Source of the DNA: Bosea sp. BIWAKO-01
Lineage (GTDB): Bacteria > Pseudomonadota > Alphaproteobacteria > Rhizobiales > Beijerinckiaceae
NCBI RefSeq assembly: GCF_001748145.1
Contig: NZ_BCQA01000001.1
Location: 4,924,501 to 4,988,500 of the forward strand
DNA length: 64,000 nt
Direction: 5' to 3'
The notes below the pieces were generated by a model that was given only the letters and a program-made list of their open reading frames with translations, did no database searches and was not told the DNA's origin. Below, one piece after another: positions 21,335 to 31,712 of the stretch; position 1 is the first letter of the stretch, and the number at the start of each line of letters is the position of its first letter. Both the position numbers and the translations under genes were made by a program.

Positions 21335-21863
21335 GCTGGGCGGCTAAGGCGTCTTGGCCTCAGCGAGGTTGGGATTAGGGTGCCGGGCCGGCGGTGTCAA
21401 GCGCGAGGTGCCGGCAAAATTCATGTTCCCCAAAATCCAAACCGCCGGGGCCGTCGGCGGGCGCAAGCCGTCGCCTTTCGCAGTGCAAAACGAGACACAA
21501 GCCACGTCGAACCCGATTTCATCGGCGCTTTCGGCTGCTCGCATTGGCCGCCACGCGCCCTGAAAGATCGGGCTGGGCAGACCCACGGACCGCTGGAAAG
21601 GGCCGGGCACCGGCCCAAAGAGCGGATTCGGCAGGCTCCTGAAGCGAAGCATCTCAGCCGAGTTATCAACAGGCCGGTTCGGCTGAGAACTTTCGGGCGC
21701 GGTCGCAACGACCGGCCCCAATGGAGAGACCGGCTTCATGGCATCGAGGAGCCGGTGATCCGGATCGCGTGCCGGCTTTTTGTTCGCACATGAATCCGCT
21801 TGCCGGCCGAAATCTGCCCATGCTTACCTGTGGTTAACCAACAGTCCCGAGCGGGGCGGAACG
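21335..21863. other. 529-bp region between tRNA-Asp and a small gene, possibly structured RNA
   Basis: I see no convincing protein gene; the frames here are Arg/Ser/Pro-rich. Two structures stand out. One is a perfect 10-bp stem TCTCAGCCGA / TCGGCTGAGA (21652-21661, 21679-21688) whose loop begins GTTATCAACAG. The other is a hairpin AGCCGG...CCGGCT (21750-21755, 21772-21777) followed by TTTTTG, as in a terminator. Together they could mark a small RNA or leader read on the plus strand. No known RNA family was recognised. Confidence 0.35.
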
Positions 21864-22118
21864 ATGACGGACGCGACGCGCATTCGACAATTGCGAACGG
21901 AACTACGCCTCCGGCTTGAGGCGTATGGCGTCGCAGATCCGCGGGCGGCGCTGATGATCGCCCCGATTGGGATGATAGTCAGCTGGCCGCCGGGCGACCC
22001 GCTGGGCGAGCCTGTGGAGCCGGCTGGCGACCATCCGGCGCTGCGTCGTTCAGAGGCTCGCGACGCTCGCATCCTGGGCTGTCTCGATGGCGCGATCCGT
22101 CAGATCTCCCGGCGATGA
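21864..22118 (+). CDS. Small hypothetical protein (84 aa)
   Basis: ATG 21864 follows GAGCGGGGCGGAACG, a fair ribosome-binding site, and opens an 84-residue frame starting MTDATRIRQLRTELRLRLEA. The protein is soluble with a helical N-terminal half and a central ALMIAPIGMIVSWPPGDP stretch; I recognise no domain. Its stop codon overlaps or abuts ATGs of a second small frame. Reality as a gene is uncertain, though the sequence is less Arg-rich than most GC-driven spurious frames. Confidence 0.45.
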   Translation: MTDATRIRQLRTELRLRLEAYGVADPRAALMIAPIGMIVSWPPGDPLGEPVEPAGDHPALRRSEARDARILGCLDGAIRQISRR

Positions 22119-22336
22119 TCGATGCGGGGCGACACGATCAGAAAGCTGCTCGAGCAGATGAGCGAAACGTCGGGGCACGCTCCAGGGGGGGCGCCAGCAG
22201 CTCTCATCTCCTCGGCCCTGAGCTGGTCGGATTGTGCGGATGGCACCGAGCGTGGCTGTTGATCCTTGTCTTGCTGCTGCTGCTGTGGGTCGCTCCCTGG
22301 ATCATCGTGCACGTCACGAGAACAGCGTCCCTGTGA
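22115..22336 (+). CDS. Possible small single-pass membrane protein, maybe frameshifted
   Basis: The end of this 73-residue frame has a clean hydrophobic helix (WLLILVLLLLLWVAPWIIV) and a short basic tail. The N-terminal part looks spurious. A better N-terminus, MRGDTIRKLLEQMSETS from ATG 22122, lies in another frame and would join the helix by a one-base shift at the run of seven G at 22185-22191. So this may be a small two-part gene with a frameshift, or chance. The 289 bp after it, to tRNA-Val, hold no gene I can support. Confidence 0.22.
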   Translation: MIDAGRHDQKAARADERNVGARSRGGASSSHLLGPELVGLCGWHRAWLLILVLLLLLWVAPWIIVHVTRTASL

Positions 22337-22625
22337 ACGGCTCAGCGACCTGTGGGGCTTTGTCTGCGCGAACAGGATGACGACACTTCACGGCCGGTGC
22401 CGTGCAAGAGGGGCAAAGGGCCATCGCATGCACGGTGCAACCAGCCGCGCTGCCGATGGAGAGTGCAGAACAGGGCTCTGGACAGGTCGGCACCCGTTGC
22501 CGCGACAGCCTGAACGAAGCCCTTGGGGCAGCAACCGCGGACGGGGTGGGGCTGGATGAGCGCATCGGCCGCGTGCTCTACCGGGAGCAGGGCGGGAATT
22601 GGCCTGAATTCGTGGCGCTGGGCAC

Positions 22626-22701
22626 TGGTGGGCGGTGACGGGCTCGAACCGCCGACCCTCTCGGTGTAAACGAGATGCTCTACCAACTGAGCTAACCGCC
22701 C
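22626..22701 (-). tRNA. tRNA-Val (anticodon UAC)
   Basis: The minus-strand cloverleaf has acceptor stem GGGCGGU/ACCGCCC, discriminator A and encoded CCA. It also has D arm AGCUCAGUUGGUAGAGC, anticodon loop UUUACAC with UAC, and T arm GGCGGUUCGAGCCCGUC. It is about 1.3 kb from tRNA-Asp on the same strand; in related genomes the two are usually close neighbours. Confidence 0.98.
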
Positions 22702-22713
22702 CTGCGAGTTGCG

Positions 22714-22741
22714 GTTTAAGGCTTCATCGCCGCGCCTTCAA
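22714..22741 (-). promoter_or_regulatory. Candidate sigma-70 promoter of tRNA-Val
   Basis: On the minus strand TTGAAG (22741-22736), a 16-base spacer and TTAAAC (22719-22714) precede the mature 5' end of tRNA-Val by 12 bases. The -35 matches the TTGACA consensus well; the -10 is weak. Confidence 0.4.
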
Positions 22742-22782
22742 GCCTTGAGAGCGAGTGAAGCCAGGATAAGGCCCCACCAGCC

Positions 22783-23475
22783 TCACCAGGGCCGGCGTGG
22801 TCCCGTGTCGATGTGGATAAGTCCGTTCCAATAGACCTTGTGGCCGCCGACCTCCGGGAGCGAGCGGGCATAGTCGAGCACGACGCGCGGCCGCACGCCG
22901 GGCACGCGGAAATCCATGGCTTCGCAGCGCTTATGATAAGAGCCGCGCCGGGCGCGCCAGGGTGGCCGCCAGGTCGAGGTCACCTTCACGGCTCCGTACT
23001 TGTCGGCAATCTTGCCGAGAATCGATTTCAGCGATTGCGGCAGGCAGGCGGTCGAGGTGCCGGGGTCGGTCGAGATGCCCGGCCGGTCCGGTTTTTCATC
23101 CGGATCGAAGGCCGGCTCCGCTCCGGCCTTCTGGCCGGGCGTCAGCTTCGGCCATTCCGGGCCTTCATCCTCGTCGGGTTCCGTGACCGCGGGCGAATTC
23201 GGTGCCGGTGGGGTGTCGGCCTGCTCGGCGACTGGCACGGGAGCAAGAACCGGGGCCGCCGGGGGAGGGACCACGATGGCAGGCATCGCCGCCTTTGCAG
23301 GAAGATCCAGATCGAAGGGACGCCCGGGCGGGAGCGGCGCCAGCATCATCTGGCCGTCCTCTGCGCCGGCGTGAGACGCCGACAAGGCGAAGACGATCGC
23401 GAGCAGTGGCAACGGGAGCCTGAGCAGCAGGGGCGATCTGGTGTTTCCTGTAGGCAAGGGCTTAGGCAAAGGCAT
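22783..23475 (-). CDS. Secreted M15/YcbK-like peptidase (DUF882-type)
   Basis: From ATG 23475 the protein has 230 residues. An N-terminal hydrophobic signal (LLLRLPLPLLAIVFALSASHAGA) is followed by a Pro/Ala-rich linker and an acidic stretch (TEPDEDEGPEWPKL). The C-terminal domain has the metal-peptidase pattern: TSTWRPPWRARRGSYHKRCEAMDFRV, then IHIDTGPRRPW. The His and Asp of the first segment and the final His are the expected zinc ligands of M15A/YcbK-type D,D-peptidases. A role in peptidoglycan trimming in the periplasm is inferred. Its start lies one base after the stop of the HdeA-like gene, so they are one operon. Confidence 0.8.
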   Translation of the reverse strand: MPLPKPLPTGNTRSPLLLRLPLPLLAIVFALSASHAGAEDGQMMLAPLPPGRPFDLDLPAKAAMPAIVVPPPAAPVLAPVPVAEQADTPPAPNSPAVTEPDEDEGPEWPKLTPGQKAGAEPAFDPDEKPDRPGISTDPGTSTACLPQSLKSILGKIADKYGAVKVTSTWRPPWRARRGSYHKRCEAMDFRVPGVRPRVVLDYARSLPEVGGHKVYWNGLIHIDTGPRRPW

Positions 23476-23476
23476 C

Positions 23477-23800
23477 TCAGGGGGTGGGCGCTGGCAGGAA
23501 GACGGCGCGTGTCTCGGCGCCGACGAGTGGAAGCTGCGGCGTCTTTCCGCAGAGCGCGAGAATTTCGGCAGGCGCCGTGCTGACCTTCTCGACGTCGAGC
23601 AGCGGACGCTGCGCGCCACCGGCAAAATAGCCGGCGAGCCACAGCACGAGCTGACTCTGGTCGTTGCTGGTCATGGCGCTGAAATCGGCGCAGGTCGCGC
23701 GGGTGAGATCGATACTCTCGGCATGCGTTGCGCCGGCGGGGGCGAGCAAGCTTCCGGCCAAGGTCGCGATCGCCGCGATACGGTGGAGTGGTCGGACCAT
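23477..23800 (-). CDS. HdeA-like periplasmic protein
   Basis: From ATG 23800 (MVRPLHRIAAIATLAGSLL) the protein has 107 residues: a signal peptide, then a compact domain of about 75 residues. The segment TCADFSAMTSNDQSQLVLWLAGYFAGG resembles the HdeA/HdeB acid-stress chaperone family. The two cysteines (TCADF and ALCGKTP) fit its single disulfide. HdeA keeps periplasmic proteins from aggregating at low pH; that role is inferred here. It is the first gene of a two-gene operon with the M15-like peptidase, divergent from nuoA. Confidence 0.78.
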   Translation of the reverse strand: MVRPLHRIAAIATLAGSLLAPAGATHAESIDLTRATCADFSAMTSNDQSQLVLWLAGYFAGGAQRPLLDVEKVSTAPAEILALCGKTPQLPLVGAETRAVFLPAPTP

Positions 23801-24043
23801 GCGTCTCGCTCCTTGGGCGGCTGATTCCCGCAATAAAGCCGATTCGTAACCATCTTGTCGCGCCGCGCGCCTGCCCGTTGGTGTGCGCTATCGATTTCGC
23901 GGTAAAAATTGCGTGCAATGCGTCTGGTTCATTGCCGTGGCGCGGTTGTGCGGCGCGGCGAACCCTTGCGTGATTCTAGAGTAGGGGCTAATCGACTGCC
24001 GATGCGTGTGCCGCGGGTCTGGGCCCGCGAAGCGAGGTTGTCC

Positions 24044-24424
24044 ATGCAAGCATTACCTGTACCGTCCTTGCTGAGCGACTACCTGCCGCTGGCCATCTTC
24101 ATCGGCGTTTCGATGGTGATTGGCCTTGCGCTGCTGATCGCGCCGTTCGCAGTCGCGTACTCCAAGCCGGATGCTGAAAAGCTCTCCGCCTATGAGTGCG
24201 GTTTCAATGCGTTCGATGACGCGCGCATGAAGTTCGATGTCCGCTTCTATCTGGTCTCCATCCTGTTCATCATCTTCGATCTCGAGGTCGCCTTCCTGTT
24301 CCCCTGGGCGGTCGCGTTCGGCGATCTCGGCTGGTATGGTTTTTGGTCAATGATGATCTTTCTGGGCGTCCTGACCGTCGGCTTCGTCTACGAGTGGCGC
24401 AAGGGCGCGTTGGAGTGGGACTAA
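24044..24424 (+). CDS. nuoA: NADH-quinone oxidoreductase subunit A
   Basis: NuoA is a small membrane subunit of complex I with three helices, near the quinone site. The 126-residue protein starts [19 protein letters not shown] and has the conserved loop [20 protein letters not shown] and then [21 protein letters not shown] chose ATG 24044 because the upstream extension is Arg-rich and not membrane-like. It opens the nuoA-N operon; the upstream 240 bp to the divergent HdeA-like gene must hold the operon promoter, which I could not place. Confidence 0.98.
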   Translation: MQALPVPSLLSDYLPLAIFIGVSMVIGLALLIAPFAVAYSKPDAEKLSAYECGFNAFDDARMKFDVRFYLVSILFIIFDLEVAFLFPWAVAFGDLGWYGFWSMMIFLGVLTVGFVYEWRKGALEWD

Positions 24425-24489
24425 CCGTCGGCTCGCGAGGCTCCGCCTCGGTGTTGATCTGACGGTAACGGGTTCACAAGGGTAGTTTC

Positions 24490-25074
24490 ATGGCAATCAC
24501 AGCGATCGACCGCGGCGATCCGCTCGTCGCGCCCGCGCCCCGGGGGCTGCTCGGCCCCGACGGGAAGCCGGTGGGTGCGCGCGATCCCTTCTTCGTCGAG
24601 ATCAACAATGAACTCGCCGATAAGGGTTTCCTCGTCACGGCGACCGACGACCTGATCAACTGGTCGCGGACCGGCTCGCTGATGTGGATGACCTTCGGCC
24701 TCGCCTGTTGCGCGGTCGAGATGATGCAGCTGTCGATGCCGCGTTATGATGTCGAGCGCTTCGGCTTTGCACCGCGCGCGTCTCCGCGCCAGTCGGACGT
24801 GATGATCGTTGCCGGCACGCTGACCAACAAGATGGCTCCGGCGCTGCGCAAGGTCTATGACCAGATGCCAGAGCCGCGCTACGTCATCTCGATGGGCTCC
24901 TGCGCCAATGGCGGCGGCTATTACCACTATAGCTACTCGGTGGTGCGCGGCTGCGACCGCATCGTGCCGATCGATATCTACGTTCCCGGCTGCCCCCCGA
25001 CTGCGGAAGCGCTGCTCTATGGCGTGCTGCTGCTGCAGAAGAAGATTCGGCGCACCGGCACGATCGAACGCTAA
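24490..25074 (+). CDS. nuoB: NADH-quinone oxidoreductase subunit B
   Basis: NuoB carries the terminal 4Fe-4S cluster N2, which reduces quinone at the junction of the peripheral and membrane arms. The four ligands are present: the tandem Cys73-Cys74 ([10 protein letters not shown]), Cys138 (MGSCANGGG) and Cys168 ([11 protein letters not shown]). It has 194 residues, with an N-terminal extension of about 30 residues typical of alphaproteobacteria. Confidence 0.99.
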   Translation: MAITAIDRGDPLVAPAPRGLLGPDGKPVGARDPFFVEINNELADKGFLVTATDDLINWSRTGSLMWMTFGLACCAVEMMQLSMPRYDVERFGFAPRASPRQSDVMIVAGTLTNKMAPALRKVYDQMPEPRYVISMGSCANGGGYYHYSYSVVRGCDRIVPIDIYVPGCPPTAEALLYGVLLLQKKIRRTGTIER

Positions 25075-25142
25075 CGCCCCCGCACCCTGGCGGGGATTGC
25101 TCCGGTCGTGACGATGCGAGCGGCGAAAAGGTTGAGGTTGAT

Positions 25143-25748
25143 ATGAGCGAAGAGCTCGTGACACTCGGTGAAGAGATCAGGGCTGCGCTGCCCGGCGCAG
25201 TCGTGAATGCTGTCGTCGCCTTCGATGAGCTGACGGTCGAGGCCGAGGCTGCGTCCATCGTCCAGGTCATGGCGACGCTTCGCGACGATCCGCGCTTCCG
25301 CTTCGTGAACTTCACCGATATCGCCGGCGCCGATTATCCCGCACGCGAGAAGCGTTTCGACGTCGTCTATCATCTGCTGTCGCCGCGCCATAACCGGCGT
25401 ATCCGCGTCAAGGTGCAGACCGACGAGGCGACTCCGGTTCCGTCGATCATCGATGTCTTTCCGGCCGCGAACTGGTACGAGCGCGAGGCCTATGATTTCT
25501 ATGGAATCCTGTTCTCTGGGCACCCGGACCTGCGTCGAATCCTCACCGATTACGGGTTCGAGGGCTATCCGCTGCGCAAGGACTTCCCGCTGACCGGCTT
25601 CGTCGAGGTTCGCTATGACGACGAGCAGAAGCGGGTCGTCTACGAACCCGTGAAGCTCAACCAGGAATTCAGGAATTTCGACTTTTTGAGCCCCTGGGAA
25701 GGCACGGACTACGTGCTGCCCGGTGACGAGAAGGCGAAGGGAGCCTGA
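25143..25748 (+). CDS. nuoC: NADH-quinone oxidoreductase subunit C
   Basis: NuoC (30-kDa subunit) is a peripheral-arm structural subunit that packs against NuoD. The 201-residue protein has the signature segment [15 protein letters not shown] ([21 protein letters not shown]) and [21 protein letters not shown], then [20 protein letters not shown]. It is a separate protein from NuoD, unlike the E. coli NuoCD fusion. A GFA-family gene, not nuoD, follows five bases later. Confidence 0.98.
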   Translation: MSEELVTLGEEIRAALPGAVVNAVVAFDELTVEAEAASIVQVMATLRDDPRFRFVNFTDIAGADYPAREKRFDVVYHLLSPRHNRRIRVKVQTDEATPVPSIIDVFPAANWYEREAYDFYGILFSGHPDLRRILTDYGFEGYPLRKDFPLTGFVEVRYDDEQKRVVYEPVKLNQEFRNFDFLSPWEGTDYVLPGDEKAKGA

Positions 25749-25753
25749 ACCCG

Positions 25754-26188
25754 ATGGCTGCTGCCGACAAATCGCTGTCCGGAGGCTGTCTCTGCGGTGC
25801 GGTCCGTTTTGCGGCCGTGCCGGAGAAGCTGGAAATGGATGTCTGCCATTGCGGCATGTGCCGGAAATGGAGCGGCGGCACCTTCATGGCCGTGCCCTGC
25901 ACCGGGGTCACGGTCGACGATGACGCTGCGCTCGGCATCTATCCGTCCTCCGACTGGGGCGAGCGCGTGTTCTGCAGGACCTGCGGCTCCAGCCTGTTCT
26001 GGCGGTTGCGCGGCGGAGAGGGGCATGTCGCCGTCTCGATGCAGAGCTTCGACGACCTTTCGCCCTTCGCCTTTACCGAAGAAATCTTCATCGACGAGAA
26101 GCCAGCGCTCTATGCCTTTGCAGGAGAGCGGCCGCGCAAGACCGGCGCGCAGGTCGTCGCCGAATTCGCCGCGAAACAGGCGGGCTGA
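25754..26188 (+). CDS. GFA/CENP-V-family zinc protein inside the nuo operon
   Basis: This 144-residue cytosolic protein belongs to the GFA family (beta-tent fold, zinc-binding), named after glutathione-dependent formaldehyde-activating enzyme. Zinc-ligand cysteines lie in [23 protein letters not shown] and [11 protein letters not shown]; the FxGxP-like part is replaced by FMAVPCTGV. Activity is unproven for most family members. It lies five bases after nuoC and two bases before nuoD on the same strand, so it must be translated from the nuo transcript. It is not a known complex I subunit. Confidence 0.88.
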   Translation: MAAADKSLSGGCLCGAVRFAAVPEKLEMDVCHCGMCRKWSGGTFMAVPCTGVTVDDDAALGIYPSSDWGERVFCRTCGSSLFWRLRGGEGHVAVSMQSFDDLSPFAFTEEIFIDEKPALYAFAGERPRKTGAQVVAEFAAKQAG

Positions 26189-26190
26189 GA

Positions 26191-27381
26191 ATGACCGAGC
26201 ACAACATCCGCAATTTCTCGATCAATTTCGGGCCGCAGCACCCGGCGGCACACGGGGTGCTGCGCCTCGTGCTGGAGCTCGACGGTGAGATCGTCGAGCG
26301 CGTCGATCCGCATATCGGCTTGCTGCATCGCGGCACCGAGAAGCTGATCGAAGCCAAGACCTATCTGCAGGCGCTGCCCTATTTCGACCGGCTCGACTAT
26401 GTCGCGCCGATGAACCAGGAGCATGCCTATTCGCTCGCGGTCGAGAAGCTGATGGGGGTGACCGTGCCGCGGCGCGGCCAGCTCATCCGCGTGCTCTATT
26501 CCGAGATCGGCCGCATCCTCTCGCATATCCTCAACGTCACCACGCAGGCGATGGACGTCGGCGCGCTGACGCCGCCGCTCTGGGGCTTCGAGGAACGCGA
26601 GAAGCTGATGATCTTCTATGAGCGGGCCTGCGGCGCGCGCATGCATGCGGCCTATGTCCGGCCGGGAGGCGTTCACCAGGACCTGCCGCCTTCGCTGATC
26701 CACGATATCGCCGAATGGTGCGACCCCTTCCTCAAGGTCTGCGACGACCTCGAAGGACTGCTCACCGACAACCGCATCTTCAAGCAGCGCAATGTCGATA
26801 TCGGCGTCGTCGATCTCGACACTTGCTGGAAATGGGGATTCTCGGGCGTGATGGTGCGCGGCTCCGGTGCCGCCTGGGACCTGCGCAAGAGCCAGCCTTA
26901 CGAATGCTATGAGGAGATGGAATTCGACATCCCCATCGGCAAGAACGGCGACTGCTACGACCGCTACTGCATCCGCATGGAAGAGATGCGCCAATCCGTG
27001 CGCATCATGAAGCAGTGCTGCGAGAAGCTGCTGGCTGCCGATGGCGGCGGCCCGGTCTCATCGCTCGACGGCAAGATGGTGCCGCCGAAGCGCGGAGAGA
27101 TGAAGCGCTCGATGGAAGCGCTCATCCACCATTTCAAGCTCTACACCGAGGGCTACAAGGTCCCCGAAGGCGAGGTCTATGCCGCCGTCGAGGCGCCGAA
27201 GGGCGAGTTCGGCGTCTATCTCGTCTCCGACGGCACCAACAAGCCCTATCGCTGCAAGATCAAGGCTCCGGGCTTCGCCCATCTCCAGGCCATGGATTTC
27301 ATGTGCCGCAAGCACATGCTGGCGGACGTCTCCGCAATCCTCGGCTCTCTCGACATCGTTTTTGGTGAGGTGGACCGCTAA
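26191..27381 (+). CDS. nuoD: NADH-quinone oxidoreductase subunit D
   Basis: NuoD (49-kDa subunit) forms the quinone-binding pocket with NuoB. It is related to the large subunit of NiFe hydrogenases but has no metal site. The 396-residue protein has the hallmark [28 protein letters not shown] start, [26 protein letters not shown] and DFDIP-like segment ([17 protein letters not shown]). The C-terminus [21 protein letters not shown] and VFGEVDR is canonical. It overlaps nuoE by one base. Confidence 0.99.
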   Translation: MTEHNIRNFSINFGPQHPAAHGVLRLVLELDGEIVERVDPHIGLLHRGTEKLIEAKTYLQALPYFDRLDYVAPMNQEHAYSLAVEKLMGVTVPRRGQLIRVLYSEIGRILSHILNVTTQAMDVGALTPPLWGFEEREKLMIFYERACGARMHAAYVRPGGVHQDLPPSLIHDIAEWCDPFLKVCDDLEGLLTDNRIFKQRNVDIGVVDLDTCWKWGFSGVMVRGSGAAWDLRKSQPYECYEEMEFDIPIGKNGDCYDRYCIRMEEMRQSVRIMKQCCEKLLAADGGGPVSSLDGKMVPPKRGEMKRSMEALIHHFKLYTEGYKVPEGEVYAAVEAPKGEFGVYLVSDGTNKPYRCKIKAPGFAHLQAMDFMCRKHMLADVSAILGSLDIVFGEVDR

Positions 27382-28325
27382 TGTCCGTCCGTCGTCTCGC
27401 GCCCGATCACGTTCAACCCGCGTCCTTCGCCTTTACTGCGGCGAACGAGAACTGGGCTGATCAGCAGATCGCCAAATATCCGGAAGGCCGGCAGGCCTCC
27501 GCCGTGATTCCGCTGTTGTGGAAGGCGCAGGAACAGCATCACGGCTGGGTTCCGCGCGCCGCGATCGAGGCGGTGGCGAAGAAGCTCTCGATGGCACCGA
27601 TGCGCGTGCTGGAGATCGCGACCTTCTACACCATGTTCAATCTGCAGCCGGTCGGAGCTCATTTCATCCAGCTCTGCGGCACGACTCCTTGCGCGCTGCG
27701 CGGAGCCGAGGCGCTGAAGAAGGTCTGCGAGGACGTCATCGGCCCGCAATCGACCGTTTCTGCCGATGGCAAGCTGTCCTGGCTCGAGGTCGAATGCCTC
27801 GGCGCCTGCTGCAATGCCCCGATGGCGCAGGTCAATTTCGACTATTACGAAGACCTGACACCCGAGAATTTCCGCGCGCTCCTCGACGATCTGCGACATG
27901 ATCGGCCGACGAAGCCCGGCCCGCAGATCGACCGTTCCTGTTCGGAACCGGTCGGTGGTGGCGAAACGCTGAAGGATCCGGGCCTCTATGACGGCTCCGC
28001 GATCGGAGCCGGAAACTGGCAGGCTCGCGTCACCGAACAGCGCAAGGCAGCGGCCGAGGCTGCGGTCGCAAAGGCTGCGGCGGAAGCAGCGGCCAAGGCT
28101 GCCGAGGCGACGCCGGCTGCGATTGAGACCAAGCCTGCGACCGAAACCGCGGCTCCCGCCCGTCCCAAGCCTTCGTCCCCGGCACAGCCTGCCGGCTCCG
28201 CGCAGGACACACCGGCAGCCGGCGGCAAGGTCGACAAGGACGCCGTTGCTGAATCTGCGAAGCCGGCTGATGCGCCGGCGCGCCGTACGCGGGCTGCCAA
28301 GCCCAGCGACAAGCCGAAAGAGTGA
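27381..28325 (+). CDS. nuoE: NADH-quinone oxidoreductase subunit E with long C-terminal tail
   Basis: NuoE (24-kDa subunit) holds the 2Fe-2S cluster N1a next to the NADH module. Ligands are Cys99 and Cys104 ([11 protein letters not shown]) and Cys139 and Cys143 ([13 protein letters not shown]). The conserved domain ends near residue 185. The remaining 130 residues are a low-complexity tail rich in Ala, Lys, Pro and Glu (runs such as [15 protein letters not shown]), ending KPSDKPKE. Extended NuoE proteins occur in related bacteria; the tail's role is unknown. Confidence 0.98.
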   Translation: MSVRRLAPDHVQPASFAFTAANENWADQQIAKYPEGRQASAVIPLLWKAQEQHHGWVPRAAIEAVAKKLSMAPMRVLEIATFYTMFNLQPVGAHFIQLCGTTPCALRGAEALKKVCEDVIGPQSTVSADGKLSWLEVECLGACCNAPMAQVNFDYYEDLTPENFRALLDDLRHDRPTKPGPQIDRSCSEPVGGGETLKDPGLYDGSAIGAGNWQARVTEQRKAAAEAAVAKAAAEAAAKAAEATPAAIETKPATETAAPARPKPSSPAQPAGSAQDTPAAGGKVDKDAVAESAKPADAPARRTRAAKPSDKPKE

Positions 28326-28333
28326 GGCGAGAC

Positions 28334-29638
<1,305 letters not shown>

Positions 29639-29642
29639 GACC

Positions 29643-31706
29643 ATGACCAAACTCGTCATCGACGGCATCGAGGTCGACGTCCCGGCCGATTACACCGTGC
29701 TCCAGGCCTGCGAGGCCGCTGGCGCCGAGGTGCCACGCTTCTGCTTCCATGAGCGCCTCTCGATCGCCGGCAACTGCCGCATGTGCCTCGTCGAGGTGAA
29801 GGGCGGGCCGCCGAAGCCCCAGGCCTCCTGCGCCATCGGCGTGCGCGACCTGCGCCCCGGGCCGAATGGCGAGCCGCCGGTCGTCTCGACCAAGTCGCCG
29901 ATGGTCAAGAAGGCGCGCGAAGGGGTGATGGAGTTCCTGCTCATCAACCACCCGCTCGACTGCCCGATCTGCGACCAGGGCGGCGAATGCGACCTGCAGG
30001 ACCAGGCGATGGCCTATGGCGTGGACAATTCCCGCTATGCCGAGAACAAGCGTGCCGTCGAGGACAAGTATATCGGCCCGTTGGTGAAGACGACGATGAC
30101 GCGCTGCATCCACTGCACGCGCTGCGTTCGCTTCACCACCGAAGTCGCTGGCGGTACCGATCTCGGCGCCATTGGCCGCGGCGAGGACATGGAGATCACG
30201 ACCTATCTCGAACAGGCGATGGGTTCGGAGCTCCAGGGCAATATCGTCGATCTTTGCCCGGTCGGCGCACTGACCTCGCGGCCTTATCAGAACAAGGCCC
30301 GGCCCTGGGAGCTGACCAAGACCGAATCCGTCGACGTGATGGATGCGGTCGGCTCCGCCATCCGGGTCGATTCTCGTGGCCGCGAAGTGATGCGCATCCT
30401 GCCGCGCATCAACGAGGCGGTGAACGAGGAGTGGATCTCCGACAAGACCCGCCATGTCGTCGACGGCCTGCGCACGCAGCGTCTCGACCGGCCCTATATC
30501 CGGCAGAACGGCGCCCTGAAGCCTGCAAGCTGGAACGAAGCCTTTGCGCTGATCGCCGACCGGCTGAACGCGACCAGGCCTGAGCGCGTCGGCGCGATCG
30601 TCGGCGACCTTGCCGCGGTCGAGGAGGTTTTCGCGCTGAAGAGCCTGATGGCCGCGCTTGGCGTCGGCAATATCGACAGCCGCCAGGATGGTGCGAAACT
30701 GCATCCCAAGCATGGTCGCGCCAGCTACCTCCTCAATGCCGGCATCGCCGGGATCGAGGATGCGACTTCGCTGCTGATCATCGGCGCCAATCCGCGCAGG
30801 GAAGCGCCGATCCTCAACGCCCGCATCCGCAAGCGCTGGCTGCGCGGTGACTTCAAGGTCTCGCTGATTGGCGAACAGGCCGATCTGACCTATGCCCATG
30901 ACTATCTCGGCGCTGGCCCCGAGACCCTGGCCGATCTTGTCAAGCGCGCTCCGGCCGCTGGCGACAAGCCGATGGTTCTGGTCGGGCAGGGCGCCCTCGC
31001 CCGCGCGGACGGCGAGGCGATCCTTTCGCTCGCTGCCAAGGCCGCACAGGTGCTGGGCGCGGTCAAGGACGGCTGGAACGGCTTCGGCGTGCTGCACACC
31101 GCAGCCGCCCGCGTCGGTGCGCTCGATCTCGGCTTCGTGCCGGGCGCGGGTGCACTCGATGTCGCCGGCATGGTCTCGCCCGGCGCACTCGATGTGCTGT
31201 TCCTGCTCGGCGCCGACGAGGTCGAAGTCCCGGCCGGGGCTTTCGTGATCTATCAGGGTACCCATGGCGACCGTGGCGCGCATCGCGCCGATGTCATCCT
31301 CCCGGGCGCCGCCTATACCGAGAAGTCGGGCACCTATGCCAACACCGAGGGCAGGGTGCAGATGACCGATCGTGCCACTTTCCCGCCGGGCGATGCCCGC
31401 GAGGATTGGGCGATCCTGCGGGCGCTCTCCGGTGTGCTCGGCAAGACCTTGCCCTTCGACTCGCTCGCGGCGCTGCGCCAGGCACTCTACGCTGCCCATC
31501 CGCATTTCGCCGGGCTCGATACGCTTCCGGCGGCTGACGCCTCTTCGCTGGGCGCCCTTGCGGGACTTGGCGGCAAGACCGACAAGGCTGGCTTCGCCTC
31601 GCCGGTCGCTGATTTCTACCAGACCAACCCGATCGCGCGTGCCTCGGCCGTGATGGCGGAATGCTCGGCGCTGGCCTCTGGCCGGATGCGGCAGGCGGCG
31701 GAGTAA
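29643..31706 (+). CDS. nuoG: NADH-quinone oxidoreductase subunit G
   Basis: NuoG (75-kDa subunit) carries the Fe-S chain in the peripheral arm. Ligands seen: N1b Cys34, Cys45, Cys48 and Cys63; N5 His103, Cys107, Cys110 and Cys116 ([14 protein letters not shown]); N4 in [12 protein letters not shown] and [11 protein letters not shown]. The rest is a molybdopterin-oxidoreductase-like domain without cofactor (NWITV-type signature absent; [22 protein letters not shown] present). The extra N7 cluster motif of E. coli is not seen. 687 residues, normal for alphaproteobacteria. Confidence 0.99.
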   Translation: MTKLVIDGIEVDVPADYTVLQACEAAGAEVPRFCFHERLSIAGNCRMCLVEVKGGPPKPQASCAIGVRDLRPGPNGEPPVVSTKSPMVKKAREGVMEFLLINHPLDCPICDQGGECDLQDQAMAYGVDNSRYAENKRAVEDKYIGPLVKTTMTRCIHCTRCVRFTTEVAGGTDLGAIGRGEDMEITTYLEQAMGSELQGNIVDLCPVGALTSRPYQNKARPWELTKTESVDVMDAVGSAIRVDSRGREVMRILPRINEAVNEEWISDKTRHVVDGLRTQRLDRPYIRQNGALKPASWNEAFALIADRLNATRPERVGAIVGDLAAVEEVFALKSLMAALGVGNIDSRQDGAKLHPKHGRASYLLNAGIAGIEDATSLLIIGANPRREAPILNARIRKRWLRGDFKVSLIGEQADLTYAHDYLGAGPETLADLVKRAPAAGDKPMVLVGQGALARADGEAILSLAAKAAQVLGAVKDGWNGFGVLHTAAARVGALDLGFVPGAGALDVAGMVSPGALDVLFLLGADEVEVPAGAFVIYQGTHGDRGAHRADVILPGAAYTEKSGTYANTEGRVQMTDRATFPPGDAREDWAILRALSGVLGKTLPFDSLAALRQALYAAHPHFAGLDTLPAADASSLGALAGLGGKTDKAGFASPVADFYQTNPIARASAVMAECSALASGRMRQAAE

Positions 31707-31712
31707 GGCCAG

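Noticed and set aside
22402..22638. A 78-codon frame between the small genes and tRNA-Val
   Set aside because: It runs into the tRNA-Val gene on the opposite strand, has no ribosome-binding site and no recognisable domain.
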